From contig JARLGV010000106.1 in assembly GCA_031292555.1 (NCBI GenBank), positions 1-64,000 of the forward strand: DNA of 64,000 bases, in the 5' to 3' direction. Positions 42,951 through 50,335 of this stretch are shown piece by piece. Within the stretch, counting starts at the first letter, position 1. Every line of letters begins with the position of its first letter. This DNA is from Fimbriimonas sp. Lineage in GTDB: Bacteria; Armatimonadota; Fimbriimonadia; Fimbriimonadales; Fimbriimonadaceae. Below the pieces are notes generated by a model. That model was given only the letters and a program-made list of their open reading frames with translations, was not told the DNA's origin and made no database searches. Both the position numbers and the translations under genes were made by a program.

Positions 42951-43293
42951 CATTGACTCCACAAATCGGGAGGCTGGAAGTCGACGAAGTTGCCGACAAC
43001 CCGCTTTCCGATTTCGCTATAGGCGTGAGTAGTGCAACCCGTTCCTTTCTCCCAAAGAGTGACGCGGGTACAAGGTAAGTGAAGCCTCGCCAGGAACTCA
43101 TTGCGTGCCGATCAATTCTGACATCCTTCCGCAACTCCCTTGCCGCTACTCCGGCTCGCACCCTCCCGTCGCTCCTTCGATCATTCTGCGGATTTGGGTA
43201 TGAGACGGAGGTTTTGCCTCTTTTGCACCTGTCCGACGGGCAATCCTTCGGAACACTGGCAGGAAGTGCTCACAATCGGGACAATAATAGGCC
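42951..43293. other. 343-base gap between glnB and the ferredoxin gene
   Basis: No gene is convincing here. The minus strand holds two protein-like open stretches, one ending DFQPPDLWSQC just at the glnB stop and one containing YYCPDCEHFLPVFRRI, but neither has a plausible start and ribosome site. They may be remnants or chance. The right end carries the ferredoxin promoter region. Confidence 0.35.
43283..43288 (+). promoter_or_regulatory. AATAAT box five bases before the ferredoxin GTG
   Basis: AATAAT is one base from TATAAT and lies five bases before the GTG start, with no ribosome site between, again a leaderless layout. The -35 is unclear. Confidence 0.3.
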
Positions 43294-43542
43294 GTGCCGT
43301 ATGTTGTAACCGAACCGTGTATCGGAGTTAAAGACAAGTCATGCATGACCGTCTGCCCCGTCGACTGCATTTATGAGGCTGACGACCAAGTCTATATCAA
43401 CCCGGATGAATGCATCGACTGCGGTCTTTGCGAGCCAGAATGTCCTGTCAATGCGATCTTTGTCGACACCGACGTTCCGCCGAATTGGAAAGACTTCATC
43501 GAGCGAAACGCGGTGGAAGCCAAGAAGCTCGCTGAAAAGTAA
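43294..43542 (+). CDS. fdxA: 7Fe ferredoxin ([3Fe-4S] plus [4Fe-4S])
   Basis: An 82-residue ferredoxin of the FdxA type. Cysteines 9, 17, 21, 25, 40, 43, 46 and 50 are present; the C-x7-C-x3-CP spacing at the N terminus and C-x2-C-x2-C-x3-CP in the second half are those of Azotobacter-type 7Fe ferredoxins, with Cys9, 17 and 50 for the 3Fe cluster and Cys21, 40, 43 and 46 for the 4Fe cluster. The frame starts with GTG and MPYVVTEPCI matches the family start exactly. Partners are not evident nearby. Confidence 0.93.
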   Translation: MPYVVTEPCIGVKDKSCMTVCPVDCIYEADDQVYINPDECIDCGLCEPECPVNAIFVDTDVPPNWKDFIERNAVEAKKLAEK

Positions 43543-43585
43543 CCTCCACAGGGGCTTTTGGAGCTAGGATCTTTAAGGGATCTCC

Positions 43586-44209
43586 GTGATCGTAGATCGC
43601 GGCGACCGTTTGTGTATGGACGACATGACTATCGACGTGCCTGAAGACGCCTGCCCGAAGCCTGAGATCGAGCCTCGTTCGAACCTCCAGCGCGCACAAG
43701 ACCAGTTCATCCTTGAATGGGGTCGCATGAGCAGCAGTTGGGGCATCAATCGTACGATGGCCCAAATCCATGCCCTGCTCTTCGTGAGCGGCATTCCGCT
43801 TGAGGTGAATGAGATCATGGATCGCCTCCAGATCAGCCGTGGCAACGCCAGCATGAACTTGCGCGAACTGATGGACTGGGGTGTCGTGCGCCGGTTCCGG
43901 CAGCCAGGCGACCGAAAGGACACCTACATCAGTGAGACCGATCCTTTCCAGATGTTCGTTCGAATCGTCAAGGAGCGAAAGCGTCGCGAGATCGATCCGA
44001 CGAACGATGCGATTCGCGAAGTGCTTACGAAGCTCCCAGAGAACGACCACGGCGAAGGAGTGCAAACACTTCGCGCCCGCCTTCAGGCGTTACTCGAGAT
44101 TTTTGACCTTATCGACGCTGCATTCAAGCAGGTCTTCAGCAACGACATTTCACTCCAAGACCTAAGCGATTTGTTCCATGGCGCGACCGACGGACGGGAA
44201 TTGCGCTAA
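43586..44209 (+). CDS. GbsR/MarR-type transcriptional regulator
   Basis: A 207-residue winged-helix regulator. The core (about residues 35-130) has AQDQFILEWGRMSSSWGIN, MAQIHALLFVSGIPLEVNEIM, LQISRGNASMNLRELMDWGVV and RRFRQPGDRKDTYI, the GbsR family pattern. The C-terminal 75 residues are helical and probably dimerise. GbsR proteins repress osmoprotectant genes in Bacillus; the target here is unknown. The GTG start has a partial AAGGGA site; an ATG ten codons later is possible. Its TAA overlaps the convergent nadA stop as CTAA inside a GCGC-TAA-GCGC symmetry. Confidence 0.85.
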   Translation: MIVDRGDRLCMDDMTIDVPEDACPKPEIEPRSNLQRAQDQFILEWGRMSSSWGINRTMAQIHALLFVSGIPLEVNEIMDRLQISRGNASMNLRELMDWGVVRRFRQPGDRKDTYISETDPFQMFVRIVKERKRREIDPTNDAIREVLTKLPENDHGEGVQTLRARLQALLEIFDLIDAAFKQVFSNDISLQDLSDLFHGATDGRELR

Positions 44210-45303
44210 GCGCAGACGGTAAGCATTCGCTGAAGCGCCACAAGAGCGTACATCTTCGTAGCCTCCGGGACTCGAACCTCGTTGACTACATTTCCGGCCA
44301 CCAGATTCTCCAGCGTCCAGCACAAGAAGCTGGGGTGGATTCGGTACATCGTCGAGCAAGGACATATTTGCGAATCGAGACAGAAGATAGTCTTGTCCGG
44401 GTGCTCTTTGGCAAGTCGATTGACAAGGTTGATTTCAGTCCCGATCGCCCATGTGGATCCGGTTGCCGCCTTCTCGATCGTATGGATGATGTACTCGGTC
44501 GAGCCATTGAAGTCGCTGGCTTGCACGACTTCAAGCGGGCACTCTGGGTGAACCAGCACGGAGACGTCGGGGTGCGCGAATCGGGCGGCTGCGATTTGCT
44601 CTACCGTGAAGCGCTGATGCACTGAGCAATGGCCCTTCCAGAGGATGAACTTCGATTCCCGAAGCTTCTCCGGCGTATTGCCTCCGAGGGGCTTGAACGG
44701 GTCCCAAACGCACATCTCCGCATCCGGATCGAATCCCAGCTTCACGCCCGTGTTCCGGCCCAAATGCTGATCAGGGAAGAACAGCACCTTTTCGCCCTGC
44801 TCGAGCGCCCACTTCACAGCGGTTGGCGCATTAGTAGACGTGCAGACGCTTCCGTTTCTCTCTCCTACGAAGGCCTTTAGATTTGCCGCCGAGTTGATAT
44901 ACGTGATCGGAATGACCGACATATCGGTCCCAAGCACTCCTTCGAGAGCCCGCCAACAACTCTTGACCTGGAAGATGTTCGCCATGTCCGCCATCGAACA
45001 GCCGGCCGCGAGGTTCGGGAGGATGACCCGCTGGCGGTCTGGGGTCAAGATATCGGCGCTCTCCGCCATGAAGTGGACTCCGCAAAACACGATCGTTTCC
45101 GCCTCGGGTCGTTTGGTGGCGTCCTTGGCGAGTTTATAGCTGTCCCCTCGGAAGTCGGCGTGTTTGATGATCTCGTCCCGCTGATAGTGGTGACCCAGGA
45201 TCACGCATCGGGAGCCAAGGGCGGCTCTTGCCGACTCTATTCGGGCGTCGGCCTCTTCAGAAGAGAGGTCGGCATACTCCGGAGGAAGGGGTGCCTGAAA
45301 CAT
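44206..45303 (-). CDS. nadA: Quinolinate synthase
   Basis: A 365-residue enzyme of NAD biosynthesis that condenses iminoaspartate with dihydroxyacetone phosphate to quinolinate. Family phrases are VILGHHYQRDEI, FCGVHFMAESADIL, PNLAAGCSMADM, INSAANLKAFVGERNGSVCT, FFPDQHLGRNTG and VLVHPECPLEV. The three cluster cysteines fit GCSMAD, HPECP or GHCSVH, and the CPCSTMYR region near the end. Start is ATG. It is a single-gene unit here; nadB and nadC are not in the window. Confidence 0.95.
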   Translation of the reverse strand: MFQAPLPPEYADLSSEEADARIESARAALGSRCVILGHHYQRDEIIKHADFRGDSYKLAKDATKRPEAETIVFCGVHFMAESADILTPDRQRVILPNLAAGCSMADMANIFQVKSCWRALEGVLGTDMSVIPITYINSAANLKAFVGERNGSVCTSTNAPTAVKWALEQGEKVLFFPDQHLGRNTGVKLGFDPDAEMCVWDPFKPLGGNTPEKLRESKFILWKGHCSVHQRFTVEQIAAARFAHPDVSVLVHPECPLEVVQASDFNGSTEYIIHTIEKAATGSTWAIGTEINLVNRLAKEHPDKTIFCLDSQICPCSTMYRIHPSFLCWTLENLVAGNVVNEVRVPEATKMYALVALQRMLTVCA

Positions 45304-45440
45304 AAATATCTCGACCCGTCTGGGGCCCTGCTTCGGAAACAGTCCGACTTACGGACGGGGATGTTGTCTCCGAGATCACTTGACTGGTTCTACGAGCCGC
45401 TTTGACGATTCGTTCGGGTTTGGCGCAACTCGTGATAGTC

Positions 45441-45472
45441 CGGCAAGGGATCAACGGAACGATCCCTTGCCG
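45441..45472 (-). terminator. Perfect 12-bp hairpin after secA, no U-tract
   Basis: CGGCAAGGGATC (45441-45452) pairs exactly with GATCCCTTGCCG (45461-45472) around an 8-base loop, nine bases beyond the secA stop on the minus strand. It is followed by GACTATC, not by a U-run. Confidence 0.6.
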
Positions 45473-45480
45473 TGAATGAA

Positions 45481-48400
45481 CTAGATCACTCCTTCCGCTC
45501 TCAAGGTTGGGTAGTGGCAAGCCTTGAACTTCTTGCCGCTGCCGCAAGGGCATGGCTCGTTGCGACCCACGCGCTTCCAATCGATGTTGCCGAGATTAAC
45601 TGGCGCGATCGGCGTTGGGGCACCCTGTGTCTGAGTCCCATGCTGCTCCTGAAGCTCAGGCGGCAGATCGTCCATATTGAACATCAGCGGGGTGCTGTCC
45701 ATCTGTTCCTCGACTTGCTGGATCTCTTGCGGCTGGACGCGCATGTGGAAGATCATCTTCGAAGCCTGGTCTCGGATGTTCTTCAGAGTCAACTGGAACG
45801 TATCGTACGTTTCCTTCTTGTAGGCGATCAGAGGGTCAATTTGGCCATAACCGCGCAGACCGATGCCCTCGCGGATGTACTCGATCGTCTGAAGGTGCTC
45901 CATCCATCGATCGTTGACCGCTCGAAGCAGCACGTGCTGCTCAAGTAACTTCATCGAGTCGCCAGTGTCGGCGATCTTGACATCGTACGCCTGGTCAGCG
46001 ATGCCTTGCAGGTGCGTTACGAGCTCGGGGCCCGGTTTGATCTTGGAGAGGTCGTCGACCGTGGCGTAGTCGACAAGCGGGAAGACCTCGTTTAGGTCCT
46101 CAAAGAGCACCCCGTAGTCGTATACCTTGGTGCCATCCTCTTCCACCATCCACGCGTTGTTGACGACATCTACGATCAAGTCGCGAATGTAGGTTTTGAT
46201 TTCAGTTCGGACGTCCTTGCCAAGCAGGATTTCGCGACGCAGGCCGTAGATGTGCTCACGCTGAGCGTTAAGCACGTCGTCGTATTCGAGAACGTTCTTT
46301 CTAGCTTCGAAGAAGTGGTTCTCGATTCGTTCCTGCGTCTTCTGGATCATTCGGCTGAGGAAGCCCGCTGTAACCTCCTCCATCGGCGGCCACATCTTCA
46401 GCGCGGGGTTCTCCATCATGTTCGCGTTGAAGATCTTCCAAAGCTGATCCTCAAGCGCAACGAAGAAACGACTCTCGCCTGGGTCTCCCTGACGACCGGC
46501 GCGTCCTCTCAACTGGTTGTCGATGCGGCGGCTCTCATGCCGCTCTGTACCGAGGATAAAGAGTCCGCCCAGAGCGCGCACCTCTTCGGCAAGCTCACGA
46601 CGCTCCTGATCGTCCAAGGGAAGCGGAGGGGCTGCACGCTCCTTTCCTCCTCGGCGGTAGCTTACGAACGTGTCGCCGTAGGCATCCAATGATCCTTCGA
46701 CTTCCTCATCTTCGCTCTTACGGGCAAGCTTCACTAGATCGTCCTCGACGCGCCCGCCCAGCAGAATGTCGACGCCACGACCGGCCATATTCGTCGCGAT
46801 CGTGATCTGGCCCCGACGCCCGGCCTCAGCGATGATCAGAGCTTCCTGCTCGTGGAACTTCGCGTTGAGAACGTTGTGAGGAATGCCGTGCTTTAGCGCC
46901 TCTTCGAGGAACTCGCGTTTGGCAGCCGGTAGGTTCCACGTCTCCAAGCACCAGTCGATCCAGTCTCCCTTGAGCACGTCGCCGCTCAAGTCTATCTTGC
47001 TGAGAAGGCTGGATAGGGCTCTCCGGTCGATGTCAGGCAGATCGATAAGGTACAGCCTGGACGCTTCGTCTCGTAGTTCGCCTTTCAGGTCCTTCTTGAC
47101 CTCAAGCCGCTCCTTGAGCCGCTGCGAGATGATGAGTCGTTGCAGCATGTCGGGGCCCAATCGAGTGGACACCTTCTCGGTCATTTCAATCGAACGAGTT
47201 CCCACCAAGACCGGCTGTTGCTTCGTGAAGAGGCGTAAGATCTCCCAACCGATGCCTCGGAACTTGGCTTCAATCGTCTTGTAGATAATGTCCGGCTGGT
47301 CGGTTCGGACCATCGGCCGGTGAGTTGGGATCGAAACAACGTCGAGTCCGTATATTTTACGGAACTCGTCTTCTTCTGTCTTCGCCGTACCGGTCATACC
47401 GGCTAGCTTGTTGTAAAGACGAAACAGGTTCTGGAACGTAATCGTCGCGATCGTCTGGCTCTCGCGCTGAACCGTAACGCCTTCCTTTGCTTCCAGAGCT
47501 TGGTGTAGGCCATCGCTGAAGCGCCGTCCGAACATCATACGGCCGGTGTTCTCGTCAACGATAATGACCTCGCCGTTGCGCACGACGTAATCGATGTCTT
47601 TGTCGAACAACGCATAGGCCTTGGTCGCCGCGTTGACGTGGTGGAACAGCTTGGGATCGGCCGAAATGTTGTCGATGCCGAGCAACTCCTCGCAGTAATC
47701 CATTCCTTCTTCGGTCAACGACGCAGAGTGGTTCTTCTTGTCTGCCGTCCAGTGAACGTCCTTTTGAAGCTTATTGACGACCGTGTTGACCAGGTTATAA
47801 ACCGACACGTCTTCCATCGACGGCCCTGAGATGATGTGCGGGGTTCGTGCCTCGTCGATTAGAATCGAGTCAACTTCGTCGATCATCGCGTAGTTCAACT
47901 CGCGCATGACGAGGTCCTCTTCCGAGAACGCCATGTTGTCGCGGAGGTAGTCGAAACCGAACTCGTGGTTGGTTCCATAGGTGATGTCGCACCCGTATGC
48001 CTCGCGTCGAGTGCATGGAACAAGATTCATGTATCGCGGGTCATCGTGCTGAGCGCCCGGCTCATAGTAGTAGGAACCGCCAAGCTCGTCGGAATCCGGC
48101 GATTGGCCCTGAATAATGCCGACGCTAAGACCCATCGTGTGGTAAATCGGACCCATCCAAACCGCATCGCGACGGGCAAGGTAGTCGTTCACCGTAACTA
48201 GGTGAGCCCCTCGTGCGGAAAGAGCGTTCAAGATGATTGGCGCAGCTGCGACAAGCGTCTTGCCTTCACCGGTCTTCATTTCGGCAATGCGTCCCTGATG
48301 AAGAACCGCGCCACCAATCAACTGCACGTCGAAAGCACGCATGCCCAGGGTCCGTTTGCCCACCTCGCGGACAACGGCGAAAACTTCGACAAGCAACTTG

Positions 48401-48573
48401 TCGAGGGTTTCGCCTCCCCTGGCTCGTGTCTTGAATTCCTCAGCCTTGGCGCGAATCTGCTCATCGCTCCAGGCAGAGATCTGGGATTCGAGCGCGTTGA
48501 TCTGCTCGACAATGGGTGCGAGCAATTCAACGTCTTTCTTGCTCGTGTCAAATAGTTTTCTTAAAAAATTCAT
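45481..48573 (-). CDS. secA: Preprotein translocase ATPase SecA
   Basis: A 1030-residue SecA motor. Motifs are MKTGEGKTLVAAAP (Walker A), MIDEVDSILIDEARTP (Walker B), MTGTAKTEEDEF, NAKFHEQEA, TIATNMAGRGVDILLGG, GTERHESRRIDNQLRGRAGRQGDPG, and the C-terminal zinc knuckle NEPCPCGSGKKFKACH. It drives Sec-dependent export with SecYEG. It is longer than the usual 840-900 residues, mainly because of an insertion of about 85 residues in the second nucleotide-binding domain between VLVGTRSIEMTEKVSTRL and HGIPHNVLNAK. The small upstream gene on the same strand is separated by a strong hairpin. Confidence 0.97.
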   Translation of the reverse strand: MNFLRKLFDTSKKDVELLAPIVEQINALESQISAWSDEQIRAKAEEFKTRARGGETLDKLLVEVFAVVREVGKRTLGMRAFDVQLIGGAVLHQGRIAEMKTGEGKTLVAAAPIILNALSARGAHLVTVNDYLARRDAVWMGPIYHTMGLSVGIIQGQSPDSDELGGSYYYEPGAQHDDPRYMNLVPCTRREAYGCDITYGTNHEFGFDYLRDNMAFSEEDLVMRELNYAMIDEVDSILIDEARTPHIISGPSMEDVSVYNLVNTVVNKLQKDVHWTADKKNHSASLTEEGMDYCEELLGIDNISADPKLFHHVNAATKAYALFDKDIDYVVRNGEVIIVDENTGRMMFGRRFSDGLHQALEAKEGVTVQRESQTIATITFQNLFRLYNKLAGMTGTAKTEEDEFRKIYGLDVVSIPTHRPMVRTDQPDIIYKTIEAKFRGIGWEILRLFTKQQPVLVGTRSIEMTEKVSTRLGPDMLQRLIISQRLKERLEVKKDLKGELRDEASRLYLIDLPDIDRRALSSLLSKIDLSGDVLKGDWIDWCLETWNLPAAKREFLEEALKHGIPHNVLNAKFHEQEALIIAEAGRRGQITIATNMAGRGVDILLGGRVEDDLVKLARKSEDEEVEGSLDAYGDTFVSYRRGGKERAAPPLPLDDQERRELAEEVRALGGLFILGTERHESRRIDNQLRGRAGRQGDPGESRFFVALEDQLWKIFNANMMENPALKMWPPMEEVTAGFLSRMIQKTQERIENHFFEARKNVLEYDDVLNAQREHIYGLRREILLGKDVRTEIKTYIRDLIVDVVNNAWMVEEDGTKVYDYGVLFEDLNEVFPLVDYATVDDLSKIKPGPELVTHLQGIADQAYDVKIADTGDSMKLLEQHVLLRAVNDRWMEHLQTIEYIREGIGLRGYGQIDPLIAYKKETYDTFQLTLKNIRDQASKMIFHMRVQPQEIQQVEEQMDSTPLMFNMDDLPPELQEQHGTQTQGAPTPIAPVNLGNIDWKRVGRNEPCPCGSGKKFKACHYPTLRAEGVI

Positions 48574-48633
48574 CTTCTCGTCAACGGAGTTTCACGCAGG
48601 CGAACACGATCGTGCCCGGCCCTTTACGACGCG

Positions 48634-48665
48634 CCTACTTGGCTCAGCATGCCGAGCCAAGTAGG
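48634..48665 (-). terminator. Perfect 12-bp hairpin between a small gene and secA
   Basis: CCTACTTGGCTC (48634-48645) pairs exactly with GAGCCAAGTAGG (48654-48665); the 8-base loop contains GCATGC. It contains the stop codon of the small minus-strand gene upstream and sits 60-90 bases before secA. No U-run on either strand. Confidence 0.55.
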
Positions 48666-49021
48666 ATTGGCCCGTCACGCGTCCGTTGACATCGGGAGAA
48701 ACCGTCCGAAGTGCACCGGCGATGCCGTCCGTTCGAAGCCCATCGGGCACGATCGTCAACAATGATGGCCGGCGCATGCCTGCGAGGCTGATCTCCCGTG
48801 AAAATTGCCCAGAGGACTTGCGATAGCGGAGATTCGATGCCATTGAGCAGGGACGCGAGTGCTTCCTGGTCTCGCACCGACATGCCGTCGACTTCTGGAC
48901 GTTCCAGACTTCGATGCACGGCATCGAGAGCCGCCGGCAGTCGCCCATCGACAGCAAGCCGTTCGAAGTTCGAAGGCCCCTGAAGCAGGAGCAAAATCAA
49001 TGCCGGTAACAAAGGAAACAT
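48644..49021 (-). CDS. Small secreted protein, unknown, perhaps frameshifted
   Basis: A 125-residue frame beginning with a hydrophobic signal (MFPLLPALILLLLQG) followed by a helical segment (FERLAVDGRLPAALDAVHRS, ALASLLNGIESPLSQVLWAI). From about residue 80 this frame becomes Arg/Cys-rich and less protein-like, while the next frame reads MRRPSLLTIVPDGLRTDGIA and GALRTVSPDVNGRVTGQSYL, so a frameshift near 48780-48800 is possible. A TATAAT lies at 49043-49048, 22 bases before the ATG. No family is recognised. Confidence 0.45.
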   Translation of the reverse strand: MFPLLPALILLLLQGPSNFERLAVDGRLPAALDAVHRSLERPEVDGMSVRDQEALASLLNGIESPLSQVLWAIFTGDQPRRHAPAIIVDDRARWASNGRHRRCTSDGFSRCQRTRDGPILLGSAC

Positions 49022-49042
49022 GCGGAAAAATCGGTCCTACCA

Positions 49043-49048
49043 ATTATA
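49043..49048 (-). promoter_or_regulatory. TATAAT -10 box upstream of the small secreted protein gene
   Basis: A perfect TATAAT on the minus strand 21 bases before the ATG at 49021; -35 weak (GGCAGG at 17 bases). Confidence 0.4.
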
Positions 49049-49110
49049 TACGTCTGGAGATTCGCCCTGCCCGCGATCAGACGCAACCGACTTACAGAAA
49101 CCTACCGGTT

Positions 49111-49440
49111 CTAGTGATCTTCGATCCGAACCTTGATACCACGCGAATGGGTGTAAAGAGTTATGCCTCGATTCGCAATCCATGAGCCGACTAGACCCAT
49201 GATCAAAAGCAGGAAGATTCGAAGAATAATCGCGGTTAAAGACGTGCCGGCGGCGGTCAAGTCGAGCGGCTTTCCCTTGTGAAGATCGAGCGACGTGCTG
49301 GTCGGGACGCTGAACATATCGAATGCCAGCCGAAAAACAAACACCAGCAGCCCGATACCACCCAGAAAGACTGCGATCCCGATCGCCGATCCCACGAAAT
49401 CGCGATGAGCGTGGGGATGCGAACCGGATGGGTTGGGCAT
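49111..49440 (-). CDS. Two-TM membrane protein, unknown function
   Basis: A 109-residue protein with a His-rich start (GSHPHAHRD), two hydrophobic helices (about 20-42, SAIGIAVFLGGIGLLVFVF; and 68-92, SLTAIILRIFLLLIMGLVGS), and a short basic tail. The ATG with GGAG seven bases upstream is preferred; a TTG at 49524 with a weak AGGA site would add a 28-residue polar N terminus. It may share a transcript with the small secreted protein gene downstream. No family recognised. Confidence 0.55.
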   Translation of the reverse strand: MPNPSGSHPHAHRDFVGSAIGIAVFLGGIGLLVFVFRLAFDMFSVPTSTSLDLHKGKPLDLTAAGTSLTAIILRIFLLLIMGLVGSWIANRGITLYTHSRGIKVRIEDH

Positions 49441-49657
49441 CAAGCGCACTCCGTTCGTGCGATCCGGGGAGTTGTTCTCGCTGGATTCAGGGTCATTAAC
49501 TTGTTTGACGCTCGTAAGTTCCAATTAATCCTATCCCAAACGAATCGCGGTGCGGAAGGTTGCTGTCAAAAGGACGTTGCTGACTCAGGTTTCGGTTTCT
49601 GTCAGCAGTGAGCATAGCAAAACCGGACTCCAATCGGTACGTCCGGAATAGCTCGGA

Positions 49658-49677
49658 CCCTGCCTAAACGAGCAGGG
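49658..49677 (-). terminator. Short hairpin after the 94-residue protein gene
   Basis: CCCTGC (49658-49663) pairs with GCAGGG (49672-49677) around an 8-base loop, about 30 bases beyond the stop on the minus strand. No U-tract. Confidence 0.4.
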
Positions 49678-49707
49678 CCAATTTGCTGATCGTCGCATCC
49701 TGTGAAT

Positions 49708-49992
49708 TCAGGTGATGCTAATCGTGTTTCGACGCCCCAGGCATATCACCTCATAGGCGGCATCCTTCACGTCGGAAAGGAGCATTTGCGTATTGGCTGC
49801 CATCCGGTTCAACCCGGCAGCACTATTTCGATCGGACGTTTGAGAAATACGAGCACATGCTTGGTGCAACGATCCTGCCTGGCGATTGAGCGATTTGCTC
49901 AGCCTAAGTAGCATCTTTGCCTTCCGCATCGGGGACATTCTCGAGGCGCGAATCGCAGCGATTCGGCGCCGGACCTCAAACTCAGTCAACAT
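49708..49992 (-). CDS. Small basic helical protein, unknown function
   Basis: A 94-residue soluble protein rich in Arg, Lys, Ala and Leu (VRRRIAAIRASRMSPMRKAK, MLLRLSKSLNRQAGSLHQ), likely all-helical. The start is firm: ATG with GGAGGT seven bases upstream. A CCGAGAG-A-CTCTCGG palindrome lies 22-36 bases before it. The basic helices could bind nucleic acid, but there is no recognisable domain. Confidence 0.65.
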   Translation of the reverse strand: MLTEFEVRRRIAAIRASRMSPMRKAKMLLRLSKSLNRQAGSLHQACARISQTSDRNSAAGLNRMAANTQMLLSDVKDAAYEVICLGRRNTISIT

Positions 49993-50013
49993 GAATCAAC
50001 CTCCGCCTTCCGG

Positions 50014-50028
50014 CCGAGAGACTCTCGG
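50014..50028. promoter_or_regulatory. CCGAGAG-A-CTCTCGG palindrome upstream of the basic protein
   Basis: A perfect 7+7 palindrome with one central base, just upstream of the GGAGGT site of the 94-residue protein. Too tight for a stable RNA loop without opening two pairs, so an operator is as likely as a hairpin. Confidence 0.35.
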
Positions 50029-50076
50029 TCGAAGGTGTCTTGTATTCGGCCTGCGAAGTTAGCTGACGGATTCGGA

Positions 50077-50190
50077 TCAAGTACTATCCGCTCCCTCATC
50101 ACGAAGGAGTTCACCCCTAAAATCGGTTCCCCCGCTGACGCTCTCGCGCCATTCGGCCAGGTTAACGGGAAGCTCCATTGCTTCACTCAA
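50077..50190 (-). CDS. Possible 37-residue protein coupled to the preceding ORF by TTGA
   Basis: The frame reads from TTG through EAMELPVNLAEWRESVSGG to LLRDEGADST, a protein-like sequence. Its TTG overlaps the stop of the previous small ORF as TTGA, the same arrangement used by addB-addA, with AAGGT just upstream. A different overlapping frame of 66 codons (49986-50186) is an alternative but has a less natural composition. The two small ORFs could also be one gene broken by a frameshift. Confidence 0.35.
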   Translation of the reverse strand: MSEAMELPVNLAEWRESVSGGTDFRGELLRDEGADST

Positions 50191-50306
50191 ATGACCTTAC
50201 CGAATCCAGGGCGGTTTGCGCCGCCAATTAGATGAATTAGGTCGAAATGCCATCTCTGTTCTTGGGCCGATTCCTTGAGAATACGTATCCACAGTTCAAT
50301 TCCCAT
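50187..50306 (-). CDS. Possible 39-residue protein divergent from the sugar ABC operon
   Basis: The frame gives MGIELWIRILKESAQEQRW then HFDLIHLIGGANRPGFGKVI. Its ATG follows a TACACT box by seven bases, again the leaderless layout. It is only 29 bases from the divergent MalEF-like gene. No family recognised. Confidence 0.35.
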   Translation of the reverse strand: MGIELWIRILKESAQEQRWHFDLIHLIGGANRPGFGKVI

Positions 50307-50313
50307 GACAAAA

Positions 50314-50319
50314 AGTGTA
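50314..50319 (-). promoter_or_regulatory. TACACT box seven bases before the 39-residue ORF
   Basis: TACACT fits TANNNT. It overlaps the opposite-strand TACGAT (50318-50323), a candidate -10 for the divergent ABC operon, so the two promoters would exclude each other. Confidence 0.3.
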
Positions 50320-50335
50320 CGATGTCTAAGACGCG

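Noticed and set aside
43146-43370. 74-codon minus-strand frame with a CPDC motif
   Set aside because: Its only ATGs lie inside the ferredoxin gene on the opposite strand, and no ribosome site is seen.
49986-50186. 66-codon GTG frame upstream of the basic small protein
   Set aside because: It competes with a frame that is more protein-like and has a TTGA coupling; left as an alternative only.
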